Shown: in pieces, positions 15,702-24,648 of the stretch
Layout of the letters: every line of letters starts with the position of its first letter
How positions within the stretch are numbered: position 1 is the first letter of the stretch
Assembly (NCBI GenBank): GCA_002409745.1
Contig: DHOU01000029.1
Span: 46,809 to 110,808, forward strand
Length of the DNA stretch: 64,000 bases
Source of the DNA: Bacteroidales bacterium UBA5382
GTDB lineage: Bacteria; Bacteroidota; Bacteroidia; Bacteroidales; Dysgonomonadaceae
Reading direction: 5' to 3'
The notes under the pieces: model-generated
What the model saw: only the letters and a program-made list of their open reading frames with translations
Database searches by the model: none
What the model was told of the DNA's origin: nothing
Made by a program: the position numbers and the translations under genes

Positions 15702-16244
15702 TTATAAAAATAACTCCCGGCCTTCTTCCCCCAACTGATAGACCAACTCATATTGCTCCTCAATAATGGGAGTCAGCTTTGAGATCTGTTTATTCCGGAT
15801 ATTTTTATATACACAGAAATAGGCAATCACACAGATACTTAAGCCCAACAGGGCGAGCAGGGAGAACGCCACAAACTTTGCCTCAAGCAGTTTGAATATC
15901 GACACCGTCAGCAAGGCGGCTCCGGTTAAACCCACTGTTAAGGTAACGATAAACGGAATGGCGGATTTGAGATTTTCCAGTCGCTCAATCTTCTTCAATG
16001 CCTCTTCGCATTTTCGTTGTTTTAAAGCCAGCCGGCTCCGGTTAGGAATGTCCCGGTCTCGTTTGAAACGCAGGATTGTCTGGTTTCTGTTCAACGGAGT
16101 TTCCGGCATTGAAACGGCAGTCAAATTATCTATCCATCCAAAATTCCGGTACATATCGCTGTAGATCGGCTCGAACTCGATCGGTACATATACCGATAAA
16201 TATTCGTATGCCACAAAATCCGATCGCTTATTTTTATCTGTCAT
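15702..16244 (-). CDS. Hypothetical protein with two membrane helices
   Basis: I do not recognise the family. From the preferred start at 16244 (MTDKNKRSDF) the product has about 180 residues. Residues 1-90 are soluble and polar and end in a charged helix (LALKQRKCEEALKKIERLENL). Two hydrophobic helices follow near residues 95-115 (IPFIVTLTVGLTGAALLTVSIF) and 121-142 (AKFVAFSLLALLGLSICVIAYF), joined by a short turn. A cytoplasmic helical tail ends ...EEGRELFL. A longer start at 16316 is possible but adds only basic residues. Confidence 0.6.
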   Translation of the reverse strand: MTDKNKRSDFVAYEYLSVYVPIEFEPIYSDMYRNFGWIDNLTAVSMPETPLNRNQTILRFKRDRDIPNRSRLALKQRKCEEALKKIERLENLKSAIPFIVTLTVGLTGAALLTVSIFKLLEAKFVAFSLLALLGLSICVIAYFCVYKNIRNKQISKLTPIIEEQYELVYQLGEEGRELFL

Positions 16245-16327
16245 TGTTCTTTGTGATCTGTTGATGATCTTTATTTTCCTCCGTGTTCCGTAGAAATCTA
16301 CAGGCACAACGGCCAATCGATGGATGC

Positions 16328-16942
16328 CTAAAAACGATAGCCTAATTGCAAGGATACTTGTTGATTACGCAATTTACCACTTCCTTCGTCCAACGCATTG
16401 ACAAGCCCCAGCTTGTACGAGCCGTGAACACTAAGTCCGAAATCGAACTCATATCCGACAGTTGCGGCCAAACCGGCATCGAACCGCTGCAGTTTACTGC
16501 CCAGGAAGTCGCTTCCGTCATACAAATCATACTCCGTACCGCCGGCTTTTGCCTGAGCGCTCAATCCCACCTCGGCAAACGGGCCCACACCGAAAGTCGC
16601 TCTTTCGCCGTTTTCCTGTTCAAAACGGGCCAACGCATATACCGGCACGCTGATTCCCCAATACGAAAAATCGCCCTTGCTCCCGTTATACGTCAATTCC
16701 GAGTTGTTCCACTGCAATTGCACTTCAGGTTGCAAGGTGAAATAATCGGCCAAATCGAAGGCGGCAAAAACACCGACCTGCGCGCCCACGCCCATTTTAC
16801 TTTTTACTCCGTCCAAATCCGACAAAAGATGGTTCGACAGGTTCGCTCCTGCTTTTACTCCGAAACTTGGGGACTGTGCATAAATCTGTGATGCACTCAA
16901 ACTAATCATTACGACAAATGATGCTAACCAAAATTTTTTCAT
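16328..16942 (-). CDS. Outer-membrane beta-barrel protein (PorT/OmpW-like porin family)
   Basis: The product has 204 residues with a signal peptide (MKKFWLASFVVMISLSASQIYAQ) and alternating hydrophobic strands ending in an aromatic residue (...QQVSLQLGYRF). These features are typical of small eight-stranded barrels of the outer membrane in Bacteroidota. FGVKAGANLSNHLL near the mature N-terminus is a common start for this family. The function of such proteins is rarely known. It stands alone between the membrane protein gene and the AraC region. Confidence 0.85.
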   Translation of the reverse strand: MKKFWLASFVVMISLSASQIYAQSPSFGVKAGANLSNHLLSDLDGVKSKMGVGAQVGVFAAFDLADYFTLQPEVQLQWNNSELTYNGSKGDFSYWGISVPVYALARFEQENGERATFGVGPFAEVGLSAQAKAGGTEYDLYDGSDFLGSKLQRFDAGLAATVGYEFDFGLSVHGSYKLGLVNALDEGSGKLRNQQVSLQLGYRF

Positions 16943-17000
16943 TTTTTCTTACTGTTTAATGATTTAATAAATAAATTTCTGTTGTCTTTAAAATAAAATA

Positions 17001-17111
17001 CTATCCTTTTAAAATTTTTCTCCTTAACAATAATGCTCCCAGGGAACTCATTACTGCAAATCCTATCAGCGACGCCGCCGACACAAATACAATTCTTAAT
17101 CCTCTTTTCAT
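17001..17111 (-). CDS. Small hydrophobic protein (36 residues)
   Basis: The minus-strand ATG at 17111-17109 is preceded by a purine-rich AAAAGAGGAGGATTAACA stretch, a good ribosome-binding site. The 36-codon frame ends with TAG at 17003-17001. The product starts MKRGLRIVFVSAASLIGFAV, has one hydrophobic helix of about 22 residues and a basic tail (LLLRRKILKG). It is divergent to the AraC regulator and could share its control region. It may be a small membrane protein. Such short frames can arise by chance, but the ribosome-binding site and the helix argue for a real gene. Confidence 0.45.
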   Translation of the reverse strand: MKRGLRIVFVSAASLIGFAVMSSLGALLLRRKILKG

Positions 17112-17186
17112 TGTTAATCCTCCTCTTTTATGTTCGTTGTATTTTCACACTGCAAAGAAAAGATGTTTTTGCGCACAATAAAAGGC

Positions 17187-17255
17187 CAATATTCCACCAT
17201 TATTGGAACTTTTGGCTCATACGGCTTGTTTTTCCGACTATTTTTCCTATTTTTG
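17187..17255 (+). promoter_or_regulatory. araC-type gene promoter with inverted-repeat operator
   Basis: TTCCA-N7-TGGAA at 17192-17208 is embedded in CCAATATTCCACCATTA and is repeated almost exactly at 18354-18370. Downstream, TTG (17226-17228) and TATTTTTG (17248-17255), 19 bp apart, form a Bacteroidota promoter 28 bp before the ATG at 17283. This suggests the regulator controls its own gene and perhaps the divergent small gene. Confidence 0.65.
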
Positions 17256-17282
17256 CAAAATAATTTCTCAAAAAAGGAACGG

Positions 17283-18149
17283 ATGAAAGAAGTAATTTCT
17301 CTTTTTGACTGGAGATCCGAATTAAATCAAATAGAAGCGGATGCAATCGGCGACGATATTATATTGCTCGAGAACCCGATCATCACCACGGCATTCGACT
17401 ACCCTTTCAAAGTCGATGTGGTAACCGCTATTATCTGTACGGAAGGCAGCATAAAAGGTTTTATCGACCTGAAGCAGTATCATTGTACGGCTCCGGCCTT
17501 GTTTATTGTCCTTCCCGATCAGATCCTGCAATATGAAGCATACAGTGAAAATTTCTCCGGTTATTTTATTGTAATGTCCAAAAAATTCACCAACAGCCTG
17601 ATAGATCTTAAAGACAAATACCCCCTGAACCTTTCGGTAAAAGATAATCCATGGATACCTTTAGCTGAAGGAGAAATAGACGGAATGATACTCTATTATA
17701 AAATGTTGCAGCAAACGATCCGGATGAAAGACAATCCCAACCGCATGCAAATCCTCAAATTGTTGACGCAGGCATTTTTTATGGGATTAGGATATCAGTT
17801 CCATAAACTGCCGAAAGAGGAAAATAAATCGAAAAGAGATTTGCTGGTCGAGGAATTTACCGACTATGTGCAGAAAGATTATAAAAAACATCGCGACACC
17901 GAATTTTATGCTTCAAAATTGTCGCTCACCCCTAAATACCTATCCAAAGTAATTAAGGAAAATACCGGAATGTCGGCAACCGATTGGATAAACAGCTATG
18001 TGATACTCGAAGCGAAGGCGCTGTTGAAATCGACTGACATGACCGTACAGCAAATCAGCGACGAACTGAATTTCCCTTCACAATCGCACTTCGGAAAGTT
18101 TTTTAAAAGACAAACCGGTCTATCACCCAAAGAATACAAGAACGACTAA
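17283..18149 (+). CDS. AraC-family transcriptional regulator
   Basis: The preferred start is the ATG at 17283, preceded by AAAAAAGGAACGG; earlier in-frame ATGs lie upstream of or inside the predicted promoter. The 288-residue product has an N-terminal sensing domain (about residues 1-170, cupin-like) and a C-terminal pair of helix-turn-helix motifs. The end DELNFPSQSHFGKFFKRQTGLSPKEY is a clear AraC/XylS signature. The next operon encodes an AttH-like protein, an efflux system and a phospholipase, and carries the same inverted repeat in its promoter, so this protein is its likely activator. Confidence 0.9.
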   Translation: MKEVISLFDWRSELNQIEADAIGDDIILLENPIITTAFDYPFKVDVVTAIICTEGSIKGFIDLKQYHCTAPALFIVLPDQILQYEAYSENFSGYFIVMSKKFTNSLIDLKDKYPLNLSVKDNPWIPLAEGEIDGMILYYKMLQQTIRMKDNPNRMQILKLLTQAFFMGLGYQFHKLPKEENKSKRDLLVEEFTDYVQKDYKKHRDTEFYASKLSLTPKYLSKVIKENTGMSATDWINSYVILEAKALLKSTDMTVQQISDELNFPSQSHFGKFFKRQTGLSPKEYKND

Positions 18150-18467
18150 TCCCATTCTGTTTTTTTTGAGGGGGGGCTGCTTTTTGAGCCCTCCGCCCAT
18201 ACGTTTTCGGCTCCCGGGAGCTCCGAATGCTTTCCGGTGCGCATAATCGGACTTGCCGGCAAATCTCCCCGTCCGCCGATGACTTAAAAAGCACATCCGC
18301 CGAGCCCCTATTATGGAACTTTAGACGTATTTTTACACACAATAGTCCAAATATTCCAACATTAGTGGAATAATGGCCTTTTTTACCAACAAAATCGCAC
18401 CTACCTTTGCAGCGTCAATGTGATCACGATATCACACATATTTTATAAACAACTAAAAAATAGACGT
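18150..18467 (+). promoter_or_regulatory. Intergenic control region of the efflux operon
   Basis: GAGGG...GCT-N8-AGCCCTC just after the araC stop may terminate that gene. A 12-bp palindrome GCTCCCGGGAGC lies at 18210-18221. TTCCA-N7-TGGAA at 18354-18370, with the shared flank CACAATA...CCAA, matches the element at 17192. TACCTTTG at 18402-18409 is a good -7 element but has no TTTG at the -33 distance, which fits an activator-dependent promoter with the operator about 32-48 bp upstream of it. Confidence 0.6.
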
Positions 18468-19592
18468 ATGAAACGAAAATCTTTTTCAAAAGTAGTAAAC
18501 AATCCGGAAGTAACGCTGGATATAGAAGGACATGGAATTCCCGAAGACGCACGCGATGCGGCATTTTTAGACTGGCTCTGTTCGTTTGTCGCTGTCGGCG
18601 ACGACGGAAAACAGTATTGGTTTGGGTGCTCGCCGCTTATCTTAGCCTCCGAAGACAAAGACTTATGGCATTACGAACTGTGTTGGGATACCGGTGAAGT
18701 CATTCAATCGCCCACCTCTATTTATAAGGTAGCCGATTTTCCGCCCGTAAACATTACCGGACAGTTCGTATATCCCGGAGGAACGCTGAAAGTAGAGAAA
18801 TCCGACACGCAGGTAAGGGTCAGTCTGGGTAACTTCCAGGTGATTTGCAAAGACGATAAGTCGTGGCATTATACGCTCGAAGACGAAGCGAAGGGCATCA
18901 AGGCCGAATTTGTTCACTACGGCGCCGGATATCCGCTTTGGTACGGTAAAGAAGCGCCTTCTTACCTCACACAGCACAGTATCGCTTACGGATATAATTG
19001 GTCGGGGATAGTGGAAGGAAAACTGACTATCCACGGGCGGGAAATAAAAATAAAAGGCCGTGGCGTACGCGAACGCTATATCGCCGTCGACTCATCGGCC
19101 GCCGAAATCGGCGGGTGGGAAGATTGGATGTGGTTTCATTTTGACGAAGTTTTCGGTAGTTTATATGAAATGAGGCTCGGCCTGAAAGATATGGTGCTGA
19201 ATGTGGTAGACGGCAAGCAATATTTCCCTGCCGGCGACTTTCATATCGAGCATCAGGAATGGGTGTTCTTCCCCGCCTTGGGCGCATTTATTCCCACTGT
19301 TTACAAGGTGACAATGGAAACCGAAGGAGGTGTGCTGGAATATACGGCGCATGTGGCCAATGCGACGGTATGGGGGGTAACCGGTAAAGTTCCCGACAAT
19401 CCTGTGGCGACGCTCAATTGGGATAAAGTGGAAGGCACCTTCACCGGCAAAGACGGGCACAAACAGGTACTGACAAACGGAATGGGAGGTGTATCCATTC
19501 GTCAATGGAAACCGTATCCGTCCCTTTTCCCGGTAGATTTAGCCGGCTCGAACGCCCTTCACACAGCTCCTAATAAATTGAATACGCTTTAA
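18468..19592 (+). CDS. AttH/CrtC-like lipocalin-fold protein (putative)
   Basis: The product has 374 residues from the preferred start MKRKSFSKV. No signal peptide is evident. It is rich in beta-strands and aromatic residues (WLCSFVAVGDDGKQYWFG, WEDWMWFHFDEVFG, WGVTGKVPDNP), which recalls the tandem lipocalin-like domains of AttH, CrtC hydratase and related proteins. The assignment rests on overall pattern and is not firm. Members act on or carry hydrophobic molecules. It is the first gene of an operon that continues into an outer-membrane factor, an adaptor and an MFS pump, so it may modify or bind the exported compound. Confidence 0.5.
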   Translation: MKRKSFSKVVNNPEVTLDIEGHGIPEDARDAAFLDWLCSFVAVGDDGKQYWFGCSPLILASEDKDLWHYELCWDTGEVIQSPTSIYKVADFPPVNITGQFVYPGGTLKVEKSDTQVRVSLGNFQVICKDDKSWHYTLEDEAKGIKAEFVHYGAGYPLWYGKEAPSYLTQHSIAYGYNWSGIVEGKLTIHGREIKIKGRGVRERYIAVDSSAAEIGGWEDWMWFHFDEVFGSLYEMRLGLKDMVLNVVDGKQYFPAGDFHIEHQEWVFFPALGAFIPTVYKVTMETEGGVLEYTAHVANATVWGVTGKVPDNPVATLNWDKVEGTFTGKDGHKQVLTNGMGGVSIRQWKPYPSLFPVDLAGSNALHTAPNKLNTL

Positions 19593-19629
19593 CATAAGAT
19601 GTACAAAGCAACGAAACAGGTAAAGGTAT

Positions 19630-20946
19630 ATGAAATCATACAGCAAAAGAATCTTCTTTTTCGGGATCGCTATCAGTATATTGTTTAACGCCTTATCGCA
19701 GGAGACGGAACAATACAGGCTATCCATTGAACAAGCCGTGGAGATGGGATTGCAAAACCATCAGCAGTTAAAAATTTCTTCCGCGCAAGTTAAAGCCAGC
19801 GAAGAAGAGGTGAAGGTCTCAAAATTGCAACAATTGCCTTCCATCACTTTAACAGCCAACGCTTTTTATTTAGGCGATGCCGTCATCTTGGATCAAGATT
19901 TGGCGAAAGTTCAAACTGTCGACATGCCTCATTTCGGCAACACATTCGGCATAGAGGCGGCGCAACTCCTGTATAAAGGCGGAGTTGTTAAGAAATCGAT
20001 CGAAATGGCAGAACTGAAGCAACAGTTGGCCGAATTGGATTTCGCCGGTAATGAGCAGGAAATAAAATTTCTGATAGTATCCAATTATCTGGATATCTAT
20101 AAGCTGATAAACCAAATACAGGTACTGGAACAAAATAAAGTGCATGCAGAACAATTGCTCGCGAATGTCACAAAATTGTATAAGGAAGACATGGTAACCC
20201 GCAACGAGGTGATACGATCGGAACTCCTGATAAAAAATCTGGAACAGTCTATCCTTACCGTCAAAAACAACCATGCCATTCTAAGCAATCAGATGAGCTA
20301 TGCCCTCGGTTTGCCGAACAACATCATCATTATCCCTACGGAAAAGATAGAAGACATCGTTATGATAGAGTCGCAATCGTATTATACCGATTTAGCGCGC
20401 CAACATCCGCATTTACAATCGGCGGAGAAAAATGTCGAAATAGCCGAAAAAAACGTCAGCATCCAAAAAACAAATTGGGTTCCAAGCATCTCGGCTTTCG
20501 GCGGCTACACGATGCAAAGGCCGATCACTACGAGTACGCCGGCTTTGGACTTGTATAGCAACTCATGGCAAGTAGGACTCAACCTGAGTTTCAATCTCGA
20601 TAATTTATTCAGAACCAAACGGCAGGTCAATTTAAGTAAAAGCCAAGCGCGCATTACCCGGGAATCCTTAACGTATACCCGGCAAGCTATTGCAATAGAA
20701 ATAAATGCAGCGTATGTGAAATATCAGGAGGCGAAACAACAAATCGCATTAACGGATAAATCAAGAGCATTGGCAAATGAGAATTACGATATCGTAAAAA
20801 ATAAATATTTGCACCAACTGGCTATTACGGCGGAAATGACCGATGCCAGCAATGCCAAATTGAATGCTGAACTGGAATATGCCAATGCCGTGGTAAAAGC
20901 ATTGTTCCAATATTACAATTTACTGAAAGCCACGGGCACTTTATAA
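19630..20946 (+). CDS. TolC-family outer-membrane efflux protein
   Basis: The product has 438 residues with a signal peptide (ISILFNALSQ) and two repeated helical halves beginning YRLSIEQAVEMGLQNHQQLKIS, the standard TolC pattern. The helix-rich segments (EKNVEIAEKNVSIQKTNWVPSIS, later SKSQARITRESLTYTRQ) would form the periplasmic tunnel. It lies 37 bp after the lipocalin-like gene and 45 bp before the EmrA-like adaptor. It therefore supplies the outer-membrane channel of a tripartite MFS-type exporter. Confidence 0.93.
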   Translation: MKSYSKRIFFFGIAISILFNALSQETEQYRLSIEQAVEMGLQNHQQLKISSAQVKASEEEVKVSKLQQLPSITLTANAFYLGDAVILDQDLAKVQTVDMPHFGNTFGIEAAQLLYKGGVVKKSIEMAELKQQLAELDFAGNEQEIKFLIVSNYLDIYKLINQIQVLEQNKVHAEQLLANVTKLYKEDMVTRNEVIRSELLIKNLEQSILTVKNNHAILSNQMSYALGLPNNIIIIPTEKIEDIVMIESQSYYTDLARQHPHLQSAEKNVEIAEKNVSIQKTNWVPSISAFGGYTMQRPITTSTPALDLYSNSWQVGLNLSFNLDNLFRTKRQVNLSKSQARITRESLTYTRQAIAIEINAAYVKYQEAKQQIALTDKSRALANENYDIVKNKYLHQLAITAEMTDASNAKLNAELEYANAVVKALFQYYNLLKATGTL

Positions 20947-20991
20947 CGATCCGATAACGACTCTACTCATTAATGTAAATAACTCATAAAT

Positions 20992-22059
20992 ATGACAGTG
21001 AATAAAAATATAGCAGCTAAGAAAAAAACAAGAATTAAAGTCATCGCAACCAATGTTTTCGTATTCCTTTTTCTTGTAGGAGGTTTCTTTTGGCTGGTAA
21101 GGAACTATTTCCACATCGGAAAAAATGATTTTACAAACTCGGCGCAAGTCGAAGAATTCATCAATCCCGTCAATGCTCGAATATCGGGATATATTAAAGA
21201 AATACGCTTCATGGAGCATCAGCAGGTACAAAAGGGCGATACTCTTATTATTATTGATGACAGCGAGATTCGCACACAGTTAGCTCAGGCCGAAGCCGTA
21301 TACCTGAATGCCCTGGCATCGAAGAATGTGGCATTGTCGACTGTCAATACGTCCGCAAGCAGCATCAACACCACTCAGGCGAATATTGCCGGAGCTAAGG
21401 CAAGACTGGATAATGCCGAAAAAAACCTGCATCGATACGAAAATCTAATGAATTCGGAGGCGGTAACACGTTTCCAATACGATCAGGTGAAGACAGAATA
21501 TGATGTGGCGAAATCATCGTACGAAGCATTGGTCAACCAAAAGCAGACGGCCAATTTGTCTACGGAAGAAGTCAAAAATCGATTGGCTTTGAATGATGCC
21601 GAAATCAAACGGACCGAAGCTGCATTGGAGATGGCCAAACTAAATCTTTCTTATACGGTCATTGTCGCACCTTATGACGGGATAATGGGCAGAAAGTTGA
21701 TACAGGAAGGGCAACTATTGCAACAGCCCGGTATGCAGGTGGCAACCATTGTTTCATCGCAGGAAAAATGGGTGACGGCCAATTTTCTGGAGAAACAAAT
21801 GCCGAATGTAACCATCGGTAAAAAAGTAGTCATGAAGGCGGACGCGTTGGGCGGACATGAGTTTGAAGGGAAGGTAACAGCCATCTCGGCAGCAACCGGC
21901 TCCCGTTATTCAAGCATTCCGGTAGACAACAGTACCGGCAATTTTGTGAAGGTACAGCAGCGAATACCCGTGCATATCGAGTTCACGGAGAATAATGATC
22001 CGGAGGCGATAAAAAGTCTTAGAGCAGGGATGAATATGGATATTTATATCGGAAAATAA
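20992..22059 (+). CDS. HlyD/EmrA-type membrane fusion protein
   Basis: The product has 355 residues. An N-terminal cytoplasmic stub with a membrane anchor (VFVFLFLVGGFFWLVRNYF, about residues 22-40) is followed by a biotinyl-lipoyl-like half (VNARISGYIKEIRFMEHQ), a long coiled-coil hairpin (about residues 90-215) and the returning barrel (VIVAPYDGIMGRKLIQEGQ). This matches EmrA, which couples an MFS pump to TolC. The gene is tightly followed by the MFS gene (7-bp gap). Confidence 0.93.
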   Translation: MTVNKNIAAKKKTRIKVIATNVFVFLFLVGGFFWLVRNYFHIGKNDFTNSAQVEEFINPVNARISGYIKEIRFMEHQQVQKGDTLIIIDDSEIRTQLAQAEAVYLNALASKNVALSTVNTSASSINTTQANIAGAKARLDNAEKNLHRYENLMNSEAVTRFQYDQVKTEYDVAKSSYEALVNQKQTANLSTEEVKNRLALNDAEIKRTEAALEMAKLNLSYTVIVAPYDGIMGRKLIQEGQLLQQPGMQVATIVSSQEKWVTANFLEKQMPNVTIGKKVVMKADALGGHEFEGKVTAISAATGSRYSSIPVDNSTGNFVKVQQRIPVHIEFTENNDPEAIKSLRAGMNMDIYIGK

Positions 22060-22066
22060 AAGAAGG

Positions 22067-23596
22067 ATGACTGAATATAACAAAGGATTGCTGTATAAAT
22101 GGGTGCCCGGACTCGGGATGTTGGGGTTCATCATACTTATCGAGTCCATGGTGATGCTTATCAATCCGATTTACGCGGGAAACATCGGACAGATGGCCAG
22201 TAGTACAGGCATCCTTGCCGAATACTATATGTGGGGAAACTATGCCGTTATCATCGGATTATCATTGGTTCTTCCATTTATATTACGCATCAAATTCCGG
22301 TTCCGTTCTAAGGAACTTCTCATCACGGCATTGGTTGTTATGGCTACAATGACGATGATTGTTGCAACCACCCACATCGGGGAGATTGTTGTGGTGGCTT
22401 GCCTGATATTCGGGATCGCGAAAATGATCGGTATGGTGGAAATGCTTTTACCCATTCAAGCTATCCTCAGCCCCGACGGTGATAAAAAAAGATTTTATGC
22501 TATTTTTTATCCGATATCCATAGGCTCGGGACAATTAGGCACGTTCCTCCCTGCCGTCCTTTCACTGGATACCGGTTGGCAATATTTACATTACTATGGC
22601 GCGGCGACATTACTGTTGTTAGCCATGATCTGTGTGATTGTCATGCATAATCAGCGTTTTGCTAAAAAGTTGCCGTTTATTCATATTGATTGGTTGGGGC
22701 TGCTGTTATTCGGAACAATATTAATGAGCCTGGCATACATATATGCGTTCGGCAAACAACAGGATTGGTTTAATTCCGCGAACATACTGGTGGCTGCCAT
22801 TATTGTGCTCGTCTCAATATTTACACTGATAATAAGACAACTGACCATCAAACATCCGTTCCTTTCCTTTAAACTGTATAAAATAAGGGATGTCCGCTTC
22901 GGGATACTTCTTTTGGTCGGACAAGGACTGTTTATGGGGGCGAGTTCGATTCTGTCGATTTATACCTCCGCTATTTTAGGCTATAACTGGTTGACTAATG
23001 CGGAACTTGGCCTAATGACATTGCCGGGGATCGTTCTGGCGGGTTTTGTCGCATTTCACTGGACAAAGAACCAAATACCGATCAAGATATATATTTTCAG
23101 CGGGTTCGCCGCTTATTTCCTGTATATGGTAATGCTTTACTTCATGATGGTTCCGGAGCTTAATATCACTCAACTGTATTTTCCGCAAATACTAAACGGT
23201 TATGGAATGTGCTCCCTGTTCATTTCGATATGGATATATACCTTTGATAAAGTTCCGCAAAGCACCATACTCCCATCGGTTGCCCCGGTTATGATTTTCA
23301 GAAGTTTTGTTATGCTGGGACTTTTTACCTCTTTAATCGGATGGTTGCAGTACGAATTTCAGTGGCAGAGTATCGGCGATATGGCTGTTTATTTCGACTC
23401 CTTAGCGCTGGGCTATAATCTGGGTACGGTCGGCTCTATGCGTGATGTTCAATTGGGGGCAATACTGGCGGCCAATAAAAGGCTGCTCGGCTATGTAATT
23501 GTCGCCGGATTGGGTATTTTATTATTTGTTCTGTTCCATCAATTCGGTAGACAGAAGTACGCTATCGCCCGATATAGAGCGTATCTGAAAAAATGA
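22067..23596 (+). CDS. MFS permease, DHA2/EmrB-like
   Basis: This 509-residue protein has about 14 hydrophobic segments, the DHA2 drug:proton antiporter layout, and is an inner-membrane pump by context. Segments such as LGMLGFIILIESMVMLINPIYAG and GILLFVLFHQFGRQKYAIARY mark the first and last helices. Together with the adaptor and channel genes upstream it makes an EmrAB-TolC-like exporter. The exported substrate is unknown; the neighbouring lipocalin-like protein and phospholipase hint at something hydrophobic or membrane-active. Confidence 0.9.
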   Translation: MTEYNKGLLYKWVPGLGMLGFIILIESMVMLINPIYAGNIGQMASSTGILAEYYMWGNYAVIIGLSLVLPFILRIKFRFRSKELLITALVVMATMTMIVATTHIGEIVVVACLIFGIAKMIGMVEMLLPIQAILSPDGDKKRFYAIFYPISIGSGQLGTFLPAVLSLDTGWQYLHYYGAATLLLLAMICVIVMHNQRFAKKLPFIHIDWLGLLLFGTILMSLAYIYAFGKQQDWFNSANILVAAIIVLVSIFTLIIRQLTIKHPFLSFKLYKIRDVRFGILLLVGQGLFMGASSILSIYTSAILGYNWLTNAELGLMTLPGIVLAGFVAFHWTKNQIPIKIYIFSGFAAYFLYMVMLYFMMVPELNITQLYFPQILNGYGMCSLFISIWIYTFDKVPQSTILPSVAPVMIFRSFVMLGLFTSLIGWLQYEFQWQSIGDMAVYFDSLALGYNLGTVGSMRDVQLGAILAANKRLLGYVIVAGLGILLFVLFHQFGRQKYAIARYRAYLKK

Positions 23597-23692
23597 AGAT
23601 CGTTTAACGCCGGTAAGGAACGAACAGAAAATAGTGTAATTATAAACGCAGCGATTGGTTGTTGAAACCAATGCAAAAAAAACGATATCAGA

Positions 23693-24565
23693 ATGAAATT
23701 TTCTCTTCACTCGCTCTTATTGATTGTATTATTAATGGGGGTGCATACATTTCTTTTTTCGCAAGAGGAATCGATAGAGACTCTTAATGGCAAGAAGATA
23801 ACTATTGTACGTCCGTCTTATCGATATATCGGAGAAAAAGATTTTAATGAGAGTATGAACAAGCAGCCTAATTTCGGGATGTATAAGGATAATTATTTTA
23901 TCACCGGCATTCCTTTGGCCGGAAAAATAAATAAGCACACGGCAGATGCCAAATTCCAGATTAGTATTAAACAGCGGCTTATGAAAAACATATTACCTTA
24001 TAATACGTATCTGATGCTTACGTATACACAAAAATCATTTTGGAATATTTACGAAAAATCTTCCCCTTTTATCGACTTGAATTACAATCCCGGAATTGCG
24101 ATAATAAGGCCTATTTTGCATGATAATAAATTTAAAGGGATCATTCTATTTTCTCTTGAACATGAATCGAATGGAAAAGATTCAACCGCTTCGAGGGATT
24201 GGAATTTCGTTACTTTATCCGGCTCTGTTTTTTTTAACGAACAAATAACGATTCAACCCAAACTGTGGATAGGCTTACCCGGAAAGGAAAATAAAGACTT
24301 ATTCGATTATAGAGGTTACGGATCGCTTACGGTCGCCTATAGGAGCAGGAATGACCATATGGGATTCTCCGCGACTTTAAATCCATCGGCGAAATTTCTC
24401 AATACTCAATTTGAAGTCAGTTTCAGAGCAAGTAAAAAGTCGAATCAATTTCTTTTTATACAATGGTTTAACGGATATGGCGAAAGCCTTATGGACTACA
24501 ATCAGCACGTTTCAATGTTTCGAGTAGGGATTTGTTTAAAGCCCTTTATGAAAAGTGTGTTTTAA
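23693..24565 (+). CDS. pldA: Outer-membrane phospholipase A (OMPLA/PldA family)
   Basis: The product has 290 residues with a signal peptide ending near LFSQ. The OMPLA motifs are present: YTQKSFWNIYEKSSPFIDLNYNP, the catalytic segment LEHESNGKDS (His and Ser spaced H-x-S-N-G) near residue 162, and FNGYGESLMDYN toward the C-terminus. The enzyme hydrolyses phospholipids that reach the outer leaflet of the outer membrane. It lies 97 bp after the MFS gene in the same direction and ends in a strong terminator, so it may be the last gene of the efflux operon. Confidence 0.88.
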   Translation: MKFSLHSLLLIVLLMGVHTFLFSQEESIETLNGKKITIVRPSYRYIGEKDFNESMNKQPNFGMYKDNYFITGIPLAGKINKHTADAKFQISIKQRLMKNILPYNTYLMLTYTQKSFWNIYEKSSPFIDLNYNPGIAIIRPILHDNKFKGIILFSLEHESNGKDSTASRDWNFVTLSGSVFFNEQITIQPKLWIGLPGKENKDLFDYRGYGSLTVAYRSRNDHMGFSATLNPSAKFLNTQFEVSFRASKKSNQFLFIQWFNGYGESLMDYNQHVSMFRVGICLKPFMKSVF

Positions 24566-24606
24566 GAAACTGTTTTGAATTCGGAAAATTCAAAACAGTT
24601 TCTAAG
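24565..24606. terminator. Terminator after the pldA-type gene
   Basis: AGAAACTGTTTTGAATT (24565-24581) and AATTCAAAACAGTTTCT (24587-24603) form a perfect 17-bp stem around a 5-nt loop. It lies between convergent genes and could serve both. Confidence 0.85.
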
Positions 24607-24648
24607 ATGCCGGAAAAAAGAATCACCCTACGCGCTCCACGCGGTTTT

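Noticed and set aside
16346..16891. A 181-codon plus-strand frame opposite the beta-barrel gene
   Set aside because: It is an antisense shadow of a protein with a clear signal peptide and barrel end.
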